A stretch of DNA of 64,000 nt from JBBDIK01 sp040880465 (GCA_040880465.1 JBBDIK010000011.1:186001-250000); one strand, 5' to 3'; shown: positions 1 to 8,574, counted from the first letter of the stretch. Made by a program: numbers and translations. The notes: generated by a model not told the origin, from the letters alone.

Positions 1-1361
1 CTGATCGATCCCCGCTGCACGTCATAGAAGCGCGGCACCAGGTAGGTCATGGTCGTCTTCCCGGCACCGCTGGGGCCGACCAGGGCGGCGAGCTGTCCGG
101 ATTCGATGTCGAGGTTGACGCCTTCGAGGGTCCACGGACGCGAGCCGCTGGTCCGCGGCTCAACCTCCGGTGACGTCGGAGCGGAGTCATCCTCCCCGGG
201 CGGTGTCTCGTACCGGAACCACACATCGTGGAACGCCACGCGGCCCTGCACATCCGACGCGGGGATGGCCACGGCATCGGGCCGGTCGGCGATCTCGTGA
301 TCCATGTCCAGGTACTCGAAGATCCGATCGAACAGCGCGAACGAGGTCTGCACGTCGACCGAAACCTGCAGCATCTGCCCGATGGGGAAGAACAGACGGC
401 TCTGAAGGGTGGTGAACGCCACGATGGTCCCGGCCGTGATACCGGTGATCACGGTGGTATTCCCGTTGAGGACCCAACCGGCGACGAGGTAGACGAGCGC
501 GGGGGTGATCGAGAAGAAGATCTGAACGACCGCGAAGAACGAGCGCCCGATCATCTGCTGGCGGAGCTGCAGGGCCGTGAGACGTTCGTTCTCGGTCTGG
601 AACTGTCCGATGTGGTGGTGCTGACGACCGAACGCCTTCGACAGCAGGATGCCGGACACGGACAGCGTTTCCTCGGTGATCGCGGACATGTCGGCCATCG
701 TCTTCTGGGTCGTCGCTGCGACGGACTGCCGCGCCTTCCCGACCTTGTAGGTGAGCCACAGGAAGAACGGCAGCATGAAGAGCGACAGCACGGTCAGCTG
801 CCAGGAGAGCCAGAGCATGGCGATAAGCGTGGACAGCAGGACGACCGCGTTGTTCAGGATGCTCGAGGCCGTATCGGTCACGACGTCCTGGACGCCGCCG
901 ATATCATTCGCGAGCCGGGACTGGATCTCGCCAGTGCGCGTCGTCGTGAAGAAGCGAAGGGGCATGAACTGCAGGTGCCGATAGAGCGCGTTCCGCAGGT
1001 CCTGCATCACCCGCAGCCCGACCACGTTGGCGAGATAGGTCTGACCGATCCCGATCAGCCCGGCGACGATCGGGATGACCACCATCAGCGCGACCCCGAG
1101 ATAGAGGGTCGACATGTTGGGGCACGACGTTCCCGCGCAGTCACCCGGCGGGTTCCCGAAGAGGCCGTTATCGAAGATGTACTTGATCAGGAGCGGATTC
1201 GCGATGCCGATCGTCGCCGTGATGAAGATGAGCGCGGCGACGACGGAGACCTTGCCGCGGTAGGGCTTGAACGTGGAAACGACCCGCCGGACCGTCTTCT
1301 TGTTGATCGGGCGCGCGTCCTCGTCCGGAACACGCACGGAGTAGAAGTGACCCTTCGACAT
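1..1361 (-). CDS. ABC exporter, fused membrane and ATPase domains (C-terminus cut by window edge)
   Basis: Half-size ABC exporter; 453 residues are visible and the rest lies left of the window. A short cytosolic N-terminus precedes a six-helix membrane domain (about residues 38-340). The nucleotide-binding domain begins near residue 370 and carries Walker A (GPSGAGKTT, about residue 427) just before the edge. An acidic, Pro/Ser-rich insertion of about 20 residues sits between the first strands of the ATPase domain. ATG at 1361 has no clear ribosome-binding site. There is no C39 peptidase domain at the N-terminus, so it is not a typical RTX-toxin type I exporter although RTX-type genes lie next to it. 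Substrate (lipid, drug or peptide) cannot be told. Confidence 0.93.
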   Translation of the reverse strand, partial: MSKGHFYSVRVPDEDARPINKKTVRRVVSTFKPYRGKVSVVAALIFITATIGIANPLLIKYIFDNGLFGNPPGDCAGTSCPNMSTLYLGVALMVVIPIVAGLIGIGQTYLANVVGLRVMQDLRNALYRHLQFMPLRFFTTTRTGEIQSRLANDIGGVQDVVTDTASSILNNAVVLLSTLIAMLWLSWQLTVLSLFMLPFFLWLTYKVGKARQSVAATTQKTMADMSAITEETLSVSGILLSKAFGRQHHHIGQFQTENERLTALQLRQQMIGRSFFAVVQIFFSITPALVYLVAGWVLNGNTTVITGITAGTIVAFTTLQSRLFFPIGQMLQVSVDVQTSFALFDRIFEYLDMDHEIADRPDAVAIPASDVQGRVAFHDVWFRYETPPGEDDSAPTSPEVEPRTSGSRPWTLEGVNLDIESGQLAALVGPSGAGKTTMTYLVPRFYDVQRGSI

Positions 1362-1425
1362 GCAGCCAGCTTACCGCCGGCCTGCGAAAGCATCCCCGAC
1401 CGGGGCGCGGGAGCGAGACCCTGGT

Positions 1426-1953
1426 TCAGACGCGTCCGCACCCGTCGAGCAGCTCGACATCGGCATCGGGGAGCAGGTCGTTCGGATCAGCATACCCGTG
1501 GTCGGTTCCCGGCCCACCGAAGAGGGTGTCGTTGCCTTCGACGCCGTCCCCGACGAAGACGCACTCGTCGTCGCCCGGTCCGCCGGACACCGTATCGTCT
1601 CCGATGAAGCCCTCGACGTAGTCGATGCCGGCGTCGCCGTTGACGCTGTCGTTGCCTGCGTCGCCGTTCATGGTGTCGCGGCCGCCGTCCCCGTACAAGA
1701 GGTCGTTCCCGTCGCCGCCCGACACGCGGTCGTTCCCACGACCGGCGAGGACCACATCGTTGCCCCCCCTCGCCCTGATCACGTCGCCACCGCCGAGTCC
1801 GCAGATGGTGTCCGGCCCGGCCGTCCCCTTCAGGACGTCGCCACGTGGGGTTCCGGTGATCGTGCACGTGAACGAGCCCGCTCTGACGGTGCCGGCGGGG
1901 GCTCCCAAAGCCAGCACGGCGAGCCCGGCGATGATCATGGCCCGAGCCTTCAT
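1426..1953 (-). CDS. Secreted RTX-type calcium-binding repeat protein 1
   Basis: 175-residue protein with a signal peptide (about residues 1-25, hydrophobic MIIAGLAVLALGA core) and a domain built of glycine/aspartate nonapeptides of the GGxGxD type (GGDGNDLLYGD, GGPGDDECVF), the parallel beta-roll that binds Ca2+. ATG at 1953 is preceded by AGGAGGGA at good spacing. Four cysteines suggest disulfides outside the cell. One of three paralogues within 3.2 kb (others at 2185 and 4134). The Sec-type signal argues against a T1SS toxin. Role unknown; a structural or Ca-binding wall protein is plausible. Confidence 0.85.
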   Translation of the reverse strand: MKARAMIIAGLAVLALGAPAGTVRAGSFTCTITGTPRGDVLKGTAGPDTICGLGGGDVIRARGGNDVVLAGRGNDRVSGGDGNDLLYGDGGRDTMNGDAGNDSVNGDAGIDYVEGFIGDDTVSGGPGDDECVFVGDGVEGNDTLFGGPGTDHGYADPNDLLPDADVELLDGCGRV

Positions 1954-1966
1954 CCGTCCCTCCTGT

Positions 1967-2012
1967 GGGGCGCGCCGTCCGATACCGTTGGGGCGCGCCG
2001 TCCGATACCGTT
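1967..2012. repeat. Perfect 23-bp tandem duplication
   Basis: Two head-to-tail identical copies (1967-1989 and 1990-2012; unit begins GGGGCGCGCCGTCC) start 14 bp upstream of the RTX gene at 1426-1953, in its probable 5' untranslated or promoter region. Recent slippage or duplicated operator are both possible. Confidence 0.9.
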
Positions 2013-2096
2013 CCACTCGACGGGCAAGTTCTGCCGTCCGTCCGGCTCAGGTCAAGGCTCGGTCAAGGAACGTACGCGCCCGAAGGAAAGCGGAAA

Positions 2097-2120
2097 CCCC
2101 GCCCGGTTGCCCGGACGGGG
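2097..2120 (-). terminator. Hairpin terminator after RTX gene 2
   Basis: CCCCG/CGGGG outer stem (5 bp), one mismatch and a CCGG/CCGG inner stem around a 4-nt loop. On the minus strand it is followed by a pyrimidine-rich GTTTCCGCTTTCC tract. It lies 64 bp past the stop at 2185. Confidence 0.6.
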
Positions 2121-2184
2121 CCCTCATCTCCGCTCCCTCAGGATCCTCGTTCTCGCTCCTGGGGATACCCCTCTCCCGCTGCTC

Positions 2185-2700
2185 CTACTCGCCGCCGCAG
2201 GGGAACTCGCTCTCCGTGGTGACATCGATCACGTCGCCCGGGTCGGCCATCGCCTCGTCCACGCCGCCGTCGCCGATGTTCGTGTCGTTGCCACCTACGC
2301 CGTCCGCCGAGATCAGGCAGTCGTTGCCGGTTCCGCCGTAGAGCGTGTCGGATCCGCCGTCGCCGATGACGTAGTCCGGGCCTCCGTCGCCGTACACCGC
2401 GTCGAACGAGTCGCCGCCGGAGACGTAGTCGAAGCCGGCGCCGCCGTAGGCGAGATCCATGCCGCCGCCGCCGAGGAGCGTGTCGTTGCCGTCTGCACCG
2501 ATCAGGGTGTCGTCGCCGCCGCGGCCCTTGACCAGGTCATGACCGCCCTTGGCACAGATGACGTCAGGTCCGGGGGTGCCGACGAGGGTGTCCGAGCCGC
2601 CCGTTCCGAAGATGGTGCAGTGGCTCGCGCTCGCCGGTGCCACAACCAGGCCGACCGACAAGGCCGCCGCCACCACCATGAGGCCGATGATCTTCCGCAT
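2185..2700 (-). CDS. Secreted RTX-type calcium-binding repeat protein 2
   Basis: 171 residues. Signal peptide MRKIIGLMVVAAALSVGL, with probable cleavage after ASA near residue 25. Then tandem glycine/aspartate nonapeptides (GGDDTLIGADGNDTLLGGG and similar) forming a Ca-binding beta-roll, and a cysteine near the end (FPCGG). ATG at 2700 follows AAAGGAGG on the minus strand. Paralogue of the proteins at 1426 and 4134, sharing repeat type and paired cysteines. It has its own hairpin terminator downstream (2097-2120). Function beyond Ca binding is not visible. Confidence 0.85.
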   Translation of the reverse strand: MRKIIGLMVVAAALSVGLVVAPASASHCTIFGTGGSDTLVGTPGPDVICAKGGHDLVKGRGGDDTLIGADGNDTLLGGGGMDLAYGGAGFDYVSGGDSFDAVYGDGGPDYVIGDGGSDTLYGGTGNDCLISADGVGGNDTNIGDGGVDEAMADPGDVIDVTTESEFPCGGE

Positions 2701-2914
2701 CGTGCGCCTCCTTTCGTCGTGTTCCACGCGCTGCTTGATGGAAGTATCGACGGATGGCTCGCTCCCTCCTGTCGGCCGGGAGACACGACCGGTGACCGAT
2801 ACTCGACACCCCGGAAGCGCTCGACGGGATCGGGCCCTCGACCCGCGATCCGAGCGCGGAACGGGGGGCGAACGTGCCCCGGGGACGTCCCGAGGGACGG
2901 CGGATCGCAGACCC

Positions 2915-3595
2915 TCAGGTCAGGGATCGGGCCCGTTGGAGGATCGCGTCCAGCATGTCGGGTGTCAGCTTGCCGGTGAACGTGTTCTGCTGGCTGGGGT
3001 GGAAACACCCGAGGATCGTGTAGACACCGACCTCCGACTCCGCGGCATGGCCGAACTTCGGTTTCGGCATCGGCCGGGGGTGACCGTTCGCCGCCAGGGC
3101 CCGGAGCACGCCGTCCCACGCGAAGGAACCTAGCGCGACGATGACTCGCAGTTCCCCCAGCAGGGCGATCTCGCGTTCGAGGAACGGCAGACAGGCGTCA
3201 CGCTCGGCCGGCGTCGGCTTGTTGCCGGGCGGCGCACACCGGTTCACCGCCGTCACCCAGAGCCCGGCGAGCCGCATCCCATCCTCGCGTGAGATCGACT
3301 CGGCCTGCGAGGCGAAGCCGGTCCGATGCAGGCCCGCGTAGAGGAAGTCGCCGCTGCGGTCCCCGGTGAAGACGCGGCCCGTTCGGTTCCCGCCGTGGGC
3401 GGCAGGTGCAAGTCCAACGACCATGACGCGTGCAGTCGGGTCGCCGAAGCCGGGGATGGGCCGGCCCCAGTACTCATCGTCGACGAACCGGGCGACCTTC
3501 TCGCGGGCCACGCGCTCCCGCCACTCCACGAGCCGAGGACAGGCGCGACAGGCGATGACATCCCGTTCGAGCCCGGCGAGCGTCCGGGCGGACAC
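2915..3595 (-). CDS. Family 5 uracil-DNA glycosylase (UdgB-like), 4Fe-4S
   Basis: 226 residues. Removes uracil, and in known family-5 enzymes also hypoxanthine and other deaminated bases, from DNA in base-excision repair. Motif 1 is GLAPAAHGGNRTGRVF (residues 61-76), with Ala where families 1 and 4 have Asp/Glu, typical of family 5. Motif 2 is HPSQQNTFTG near the end. Cys16, Cys19, Cys120 and Cys135 match the iron-sulfur ligands. GTG start at 3595 overlaps the stop of the MaoC gene by one base (TAGTG), so it is translationally coupled and last in the operon. Confidence 0.88.
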   Translation of the reverse strand: MSARTLAGLERDVIACRACPRLVEWRERVAREKVARFVDDEYWGRPIPGFGDPTARVMVVGLAPAAHGGNRTGRVFTGDRSGDFLYAGLHRTGFASQAESISREDGMRLAGLWVTAVNRCAPPGNKPTPAERDACLPFLEREIALLGELRVIVALGSFAWDGVLRALAANGHPRPMPKPKFGHAAESEVGVYTILGCFHPSQQNTFTGKLTPDMLDAILQRARSLT

Positions 3596-4104
3596 TACTC
3601 CGCGGTCTTGGGAGTGGGCCGGTCGGGCTGCTCGTCGGCGGTCCCGCGCTTGGGGACCATGACCTTGCGACGGAAGTACAAGACCTCGTCGCCGTGCTGG
3701 TTGTAGCCTCGCGTCTCCACGGAGACGACACCGCGGTCGGGCTTCGATGAAGATTCCTTCTTGTCGAGCACGGTGGTCTCGGCGTAGAGCGTGTCCCCGT
3801 GGAACATCGGCGACTTGTGCTGCAAGGTCTCTACTTCCAGGTTGGCGATCGCGCGCCCGCTCACGTCGGGCACGCTCATCCCGAGCGCCAGGGAGTACAC
3901 GAGGTTCCCGACGACGACGTTCTTGCCGAACTGCGTCGACGTTTCCGCGTAGTGCGCGTTCGTGTGGAGTGGGTGATGGTTCATCGTGATCATGCAGAAC
4001 AGGTGGTCGTCGTATTCCGTGATCGTCTTCCCCGGCCAGTGCTTGTAGACGTCGCCGATCTCGAAATCGTCGAAGTATCGCCCGAACGGCCGCGCCTCAC
4101 CCAT
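3595..4104 (-). CDS. MaoC-family hotdog dehydratase/hydratase
   Basis: 169 residues, single hotdog fold of the MaoC/(R)-hydratase family. HWPGKTITEYDDHLFCMITMN is followed by NHHPLHTNAHYAE, and the Asp/His hydratase pair is plausible around residues 31-47. Acts on a CoA thioester. It shares a strand with an acyl-CoA dehydrogenase and a CitE-like lyase, the same trio as mycobacterial Rv2498c-Rv2500c (branched-chain / methylmalyl-CoA metabolism). The substrate is inferred only from that context. An RTX gene separates it from the dehydrogenase. ATG at 4104 with a weak upstream AAGGAAAGG. Confidence 0.85.
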   Translation of the reverse strand: MGEARPFGRYFDDFEIGDVYKHWPGKTITEYDDHLFCMITMNHHPLHTNAHYAETSTQFGKNVVVGNLVYSLALGMSVPDVSGRAIANLEVETLQHKSPMFHGDTLYAETTVLDKKESSSKPDRGVVSVETRGYNQHGDEVLYFRRKVMVPKRGTADEQPDRPTPKTAE

Positions 4105-4133
4105 CGGTTCGTAGTCCTTTCCTTTTCACCTGA

Positions 4134-4625
4134 TCACGCCGGGCCACAGGAGGCGACCCGTCGTTCTACGCCGCGCACGATATCGTGCTCGTCCCACACG
4201 CCCCGGTCCCGGTCTTGGCGGCCGCGGAGTTCGTCCCGATCGTCGTCCTTCGCGTCGAGGCAGTCATTGCCATCGTCTCCGACCAACACATCCCGCCCCT
4301 CCGTGTCGACCAGCTCGTCCGGGCCCGATCCGCCGAACAATCGATCGTCGTCGGCCAGGCCGGAGAGATAGTCGCCGCTCGCTCCGCCGGACAGGACGTC
4401 GTCTCCCCCCCAGCCATACATGACGTCAGGGCCTCCGTATCCGAGGAGGTGGTCGTTGCCCTCGTACCCGCACATGAAGTCCTGACCGCTAGTACCGATG
4501 ACCTCGTCGTTGCCCGCCCCACCCGAGACCTCGGGTGTACAGACCCCAGCTGACGCAGGGCCAGACGAAAGAACAGCGAGGATAAGCAGAAGGGGGGCGG
4601 TCCCGACCTTCGACCACGTCAACAT
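4134..4625 (-). CDS. Secreted RTX-type calcium-binding repeat protein 3, inside a catabolic operon
   Basis: 163 residues. Signal peptide MLTWSKVGTAPLLLILAVLSS, then GGAGNDEVIGTSGQDF and further Gly/Asp nonapeptides (GGDDVLSGGASGDYLSG, DDGNDCLDAKDDD). Three cysteines follow the signal peptide region. ATG at 4625 is preceded by GGAAAGGAG eight bases upstream. It sits 32 bp after the acyl-CoA dehydrogenase and 29 bp before the MaoC gene, all on the minus strand, so it interrupts an otherwise coherent CoA-ester operon. Paralogue of the two RTX genes at 1.4-2.7 kb. Confidence 0.85.
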   Translation of the reverse strand: MLTWSKVGTAPLLLILAVLSSGPASAGVCTPEVSGGAGNDEVIGTSGQDFMCGYEGNDHLLGYGGPDVMYGWGGDDVLSGGASGDYLSGLADDDRLFGGSGPDELVDTEGRDVLVGDDGNDCLDAKDDDRDELRGRQDRDRGVWDEHDIVRGVERRVASCGPA

Positions 4626-4657
4626 GGCACGACTCCTTTCCATCTTCCGAAACCGAC

Positions 4658-5854
4658 TCAGTTCTGAACCTTGTATCGCTCCAGAAGCTCGCGACCGATA
4701 ACCAGCTTCTGGATCTCGGAGGTGCCCTCGCCGATCAACAGGAACGGCGCATCGCGGTACAGCCGTTCGATCGTGTACTCCTTCGAGTAGCCGTAGCCGC
4801 CGTGCACGCGGAGCGAATCGGTCACGATCTGATGGCACGCCTCCGCGCAGAACAGCTTGCTCATCCCCGCTTCCAGGTCCGCGCGCTTGCCCTCTACTTT
4901 CGCCTTCGCGGCGGCCAGCAGCATCAGCCGGGCCGCCTGCAACTTCGTCCCCATGTCGGCGAGCATGAACTGGATGGCCTGGTGCTTGCTGATGGTCTTC
5001 CCGAAGGCCTCGCGGACCTGTGCGTACGCGATGGCCTCCTCGAACGCGCGGGTGGCGACGCCGACCGCACGGGCGCTGACGTTCACGCGGCCAACCTCGA
5101 TCCCGTCGAGCACCTGCTGGAACCCTTGACCCTCCTCGCCGCCGAGCAGATCCGTCGCCGCGACGCGATGCCCCTCGAAGACGAGTTCGGTCGTCTCGAC
5201 GCCCTTGTAGCCCATCTTCTCGAGCGGCGGGGGGACCGTGATACCGCCGCTCCTCTCGGCGCCCGGCTCCTTCTCGGCCAGGAACAGTGACATGCCCGTG
5301 TAGGGCGGGTCCGCCTCCGGGTCGGTCTTCGCCAAGAGCACGACCAGACCGCTGCGCAGGCCGTTGGTCACCCACATCTTGGTGCCGTCGATGACGTAGT
5401 CGTCTCCATCTCGGATCGCCTTGCACAGGATCGCCTGGACGTCGGAGCCGGCGCCGTGTTCGGACATCGACAGCGACGCGCGGATCTCACCCGTCGCCAG
5501 CCGCGGCAGGAACCGCTGCTTCTGATCGTCCGTGCCGAACTTGTCGATGAGGTAGCAGGCCATGAAGTGGGTGTTCAGGACCCCCGAGAGCGACATCCAC
5601 CCGCGGGCGAGCTCGACCACGGTCAGGGCGTAGGTCATGAGGTCGAGCCCGGCGCCCCCGTACTCCTCCTTGACCGTGAGTCCGAACAGCCCCATCTCCT
5701 TGAGCTGCTCGACGAGCTTGTCCGGGAACTCGTCCCGGTGCTCCATCTCATCGGCGACCGGATAGACCTCGTTCTCGACGAACTCCCGGACGGCCTCGGC
5801 GATCGCCAGCTGGTCCTCGGTGAGGTCGACCAGCTCCGATGCCCAGTACGCCAC
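4658..5854 (-). CDS. Acyl-CoA dehydrogenase (FadE19-like)
   Basis: 398 residues, full length for the short/branched-chain acyl-CoA dehydrogenase family. FAD-dependent oxidation of an acyl-CoA to the enoyl-CoA, electrons passing to ETF. Visible: N-terminal helical domain, FAD/substrate strand motif SLSMSEHGAGSDVQ, WVTNG, C-terminal RVHGGYGYSKEY and the catalytic-base region IGEGTSEIQK. GTG start at 5854 overlaps the TAG of the upstream lyase by one base, showing coupling. Substrate probably a branched-chain or methyl-branched acyl-CoA, judged from neighbours only. Confidence 0.94.
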   Translation of the reverse strand: MAYWASELVDLTEDQLAIAEAVREFVENEVYPVADEMEHRDEFPDKLVEQLKEMGLFGLTVKEEYGGAGLDLMTYALTVVELARGWMSLSGVLNTHFMACYLIDKFGTDDQKQRFLPRLATGEIRASLSMSEHGAGSDVQAILCKAIRDGDDYVIDGTKMWVTNGLRSGLVVLLAKTDPEADPPYTGMSLFLAEKEPGAERSGGITVPPPLEKMGYKGVETTELVFEGHRVAATDLLGGEEGQGFQQVLDGIEVGRVNVSARAVGVATRAFEEAIAYAQVREAFGKTISKHQAIQFMLADMGTKLQAARLMLLAAAKAKVEGKRADLEAGMSKLFCAEACHQIVTDSLRVHGGYGYSKEYTIERLYRDAPFLLIGEGTSEIQKLVIGRELLERYKVQN

Positions 5855-6837
5855 TACTTACCCGCCTTGTCCTTCATCATCTGGTCGTACTCGTCCAGGT
5901 ACTCCTGGAGCTGCTTGGTGCGCTCGAGGCCCGAGGCCCGTCCGCGACCCGTGACGACCTGCGCCTGCTTGAGGACCGCCTCATCGAGCATGTCCTTCAT
6001 GAACATGACCGCGCCGAGCCCTTCGGCCTTCGCCTGCTCGTAGCGCTCGATGATGGCCTCCGCCCGGTTGAACTCCTCCTGGGTCGGGGTGAATACCTCG
6101 TGGAGCACCTCGATCTGGCCGGGGTGCAGCGCCCACTTGCCTTCGTAGCCGAGGCCCTTGGACTTGATCGCCCGCTCCCGGAGCCCGTCGATGTCTTGGA
6201 TCGCGACGAACGGCCCGTCGATCGCCTGCAAACCGAAGGTTCGGGCCGCCACGATGACCTGGAACAGTCCGGCGTGCAGATGGTCGCCCGGGTAGCCCGG
6301 CATCGGCGAGCCGGCGGGGATCGCCGGCAGGCCGAGCGAGGCGCTCATGTCGGCGTACCCGAAGATCAGGGTCTCGATGCGGTCCGACGCGGTCGCGATC
6401 TCGTCGATGTAGGTGAGCGCCGCCGCGGACTCGATGATCAGCTCGAAGCCGATGGGCGTGGAGATGCCGTTGTCGTTCTCGACCATGCGGACGAGGTCCT
6501 CGACGAACTGCACCTGGTGCGCGCTCTCTGGCTTCGGGATCATGATGCAGTCGAGCTTGTCGCCCGCACCCGAAACCAGCTCGACGATGTCCTTGTAGCA
6601 CCAGTCGGTCTGCACGCCGTTGATCCGCACGACCATGGTCTTGCCCGTCCAGTCGCCCTTGTTCAGCCACTCGATGGCATTGGCCCGGGCTTCGTCCTTG
6701 GCTGAGGGCGCGACCGCATCCTCCAGGTCGAAGAAGATCTCGTCGACCTGCAGACCTTGGGCCTTCTCGAGCATGCGGGGGTTCGACGCCGGTACGGCGA
6801 GGCACGAACGGCGGGTACGTGTGATGCGCTCAGGCAT
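5854..6837 (-). CDS. HpcH/HpaI (CitE-like) CoA-ester lyase
   Basis: 327 residues, TIM-barrel CoA-ester lyase of the citrate-lyase beta / malyl-CoA lyase superfamily. DEIFFDLEDAV (Mg-binding Asp/Glu), VVRING and ELIIESA are typical. KWALHPGQIEVLHEVF is the usual substrate/CoA segment. The C-terminal helical tail fits the methylmalyl/citramalyl-CoA lyase branch (Rv2498c type). ATG at 6837 is chosen over one 30 bp upstream because GAGAGGAG precedes it. First gene of the operon lyase - dehydrogenase - RTX - MaoC - glycosylase. Confidence 0.9.
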   Translation of the reverse strand: MPERITRTRRSCLAVPASNPRMLEKAQGLQVDEIFFDLEDAVAPSAKDEARANAIEWLNKGDWTGKTMVVRINGVQTDWCYKDIVELVSGAGDKLDCIMIPKPESAHQVQFVEDLVRMVENDNGISTPIGFELIIESAAALTYIDEIATASDRIETLIFGYADMSASLGLPAIPAGSPMPGYPGDHLHAGLFQVIVAARTFGLQAIDGPFVAIQDIDGLRERAIKSKGLGYEGKWALHPGQIEVLHEVFTPTQEEFNRAEAIIERYEQAKAEGLGAVMFMKDMLDEAVLKQAQVVTGRGRASGLERTKQLQEYLDEYDQMMKDKAGK

Positions 6838-6980
6838 GGGCAGGGCTCCTCTCGGTGGTAGGCGCACATGCTACTGACACGCGTGGTCCTGCGGCAAAGG
6901 ACGTCCGGCCCCGCCTTCGAGGGACCCGGCTTCAGTTCCCCGCCCAACCCGACCGATGACGGTAGGGTGGAAGGACCGAC

Positions 6981-8510
6981 ATGCGCAGACCTCTCTTCAC
7001 GACGTCCCTGACCCTGGCCGTTTCGCTCGGGCTGTCCGGCCTGAGCTGGGTGCAGCCTGCAGCGGGCCAGACCTTCCCTGAGACGGAGTTCGAAACCGCG
7101 CCCGTCGAGATCGGCGCCTTCCGCCCCCACGGCGGCGGCGCCGTCCGGACACCGACCGCTCACGGGGTCCTGCGGACCACCGAGCCCGGATCGACCGGGC
7201 CCGTCGAGGTCTGCTCGCCGATCTGGTTCACCTCGATCGGCGTCACCTGGGATCAGCCCGTCAACGGGCCGGTCGCGGCCCGCGTAGCGCTCAGCGACGA
7301 CGGGACCAACTTCGACGCCCCGGACGAAGTGCACGCGGTCCAGACCGAGACCCCGGACCCAGGATCCGCCGACGACCGGTCGGCCGACCTGGCCGGAGGC
7401 TCCGCCGACAACGGCGTCTGGCTCTGGACCGACGGTGCCCGATGCATGAACCTCGGGTTCGAGGTCGGGCCCGGCATCGAGATGTCCGATGTTCGCGTGA
7501 TGTTCATCAACACGTCGGGTTCCTCGGCAGGACCCGGCACGGAGCCCGAGCAACCGGACGGGAGCTTCGGCCTGCCGTCGGCCGAGGCGTGGACCGAGCA
7601 GCCGACGATCCACCTGCGCAACGAGTGGAACGCGCGGCCGCGTTCGAACAGCAATCAGTGCCAGCCGATCGACTACGCGCCGGCTGTCAAAGCTGCGTTC
7701 GTTCACCACACGGATACCCCGAACGCCTACACGAAGGACGAGGTCGACGACATCCTTCGCGGGATCCAGGCGTACCACATGAACGGCCGCGGCTGGTGCG
7801 ACATCGCCTACAACTTCCTCATCGACAAGTTCGGTCGCGTCTGGGAAGGGCGTGATGGCGGTATCACCAAGCCGGTCGTGTCGGGCGCGACCCAAGGCGT
7901 GAACACCGGGAGCGTGTCGGTCTCGTTGATCGGCTCACACCAACGGGCGAGACCCAAGGCTGCCGCGATGACGGCCCTGAAACGCTTCCTTGCCTGGCGG
8001 CTGGACATCGCCCACGTCCGCCCGAACACGAAGACCACCCTGGTCTCGTCGGGCGGCGACAACACGAAGTACGACCCCGGCGACGTCGTCCACCTCAAGA
8101 CGATCTCCGGCCACCGCGACACGGGGTACACCGATTGCCCCGGCAACCAGGTCTACAAGCAGCTCGACAACATCCGGCGGGCGGTCTCGAACCTGGGCAA
8201 GCCGAAGATGTTCGGACCGAAAGCGACCCCGGACGCGATCGAGCAGGGTTCGGGCGACACCATCCGGTTCAAAGCAGACGCGACCGGGGTCCTGCAGTGG
8301 ACGCTCGAGTTCACGAAGGTCAGTGACGGATCGCTGGTGCGCACGATCACCGCCGGCGGCAACCCCCTCAGCGTTGCCTGGCACGGGAACGATGACGCGA
8401 GCAACCCGGCGCCGACCGGTGCCTACGACGTCAAGATCACCGCCGAACGCGCGAGCGACGGAGCCAACGCTCGGCCGGCGACGCTGCGGGTCCGCGTCAC
8501 GCCCCCGTAG
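6981..8510 (+). CDS. Secreted PGRP/N-acetylmuramoyl-L-alanine amidase with FlgD-like C-terminal domain
   Basis: 509 residues, exported by a signal peptide (residues 1-29, cleavage near AAGQ). Residues ~30-200 form an uncharacterised domain. Residues ~205-400 are a peptidoglycan-recognition/amidase_2 domain with zinc ligands His242/243 (VHHTDTPN), His378 and Cys386 (GHRDTGYTDCPG), so it should cleave the amide between muramic acid and stem peptide. The last ~95 residues match a FlgD-like Ig domain. GGAAGGA precedes the ATG. Divergent from the CoA-lyase operon and convergent with the aminotransferase. Confidence 0.9.
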   Translation: MRRPLFTTSLTLAVSLGLSGLSWVQPAAGQTFPETEFETAPVEIGAFRPHGGGAVRTPTAHGVLRTTEPGSTGPVEVCSPIWFTSIGVTWDQPVNGPVAARVALSDDGTNFDAPDEVHAVQTETPDPGSADDRSADLAGGSADNGVWLWTDGARCMNLGFEVGPGIEMSDVRVMFINTSGSSAGPGTEPEQPDGSFGLPSAEAWTEQPTIHLRNEWNARPRSNSNQCQPIDYAPAVKAAFVHHTDTPNAYTKDEVDDILRGIQAYHMNGRGWCDIAYNFLIDKFGRVWEGRDGGITKPVVSGATQGVNTGSVSVSLIGSHQRARPKAAAMTALKRFLAWRLDIAHVRPNTKTTLVSSGGDNTKYDPGDVVHLKTISGHRDTGYTDCPGNQVYKQLDNIRRAVSNLGKPKMFGPKATPDAIEQGSGDTIRFKADATGVLQWTLEFTKVSDGSLVRTITAGGNPLSVAWHGNDDASNPAPTGAYDVKITAERASDGANARPATLRVRVTPP

Positions 8511-8574
8511 CCGCCCGACGGGCCGATCGAGCTACTCGCCGTAGCCGCCCGAAGGGCGGATCGAGCTACTCGCC
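8507..8574. repeat. 34-bp tandem repeat spanning the stop codons of two convergent genes
   Basis: Units 8507-8540 and 8541-8574 (each starting GTAGCCGCCCGA and ending GAGCTACTCGCC) differ at two positions. The amidase stop (+) lies in unit 1 and the aminotransferase stop (-) in unit 2; each unit contains both stop-codon sequences. Confidence 0.85.

Noticed and set aside
228..1607. Long plus-strand ORF (459 aa) opposite the ABC exporter
   Set aside because: Shadow of high-GC coding on the minus strand; composition is His/Arg/Asp-rich without any domain, while the minus frame carries Walker A and TM helices.
1..2700. Type I secretion of RTX toxins by the adjacent ABC exporter
   Set aside because: The RTX proteins have Sec signal peptides and are short; the exporter lacks a C39-like domain and there is no membrane-fusion protein nearby.
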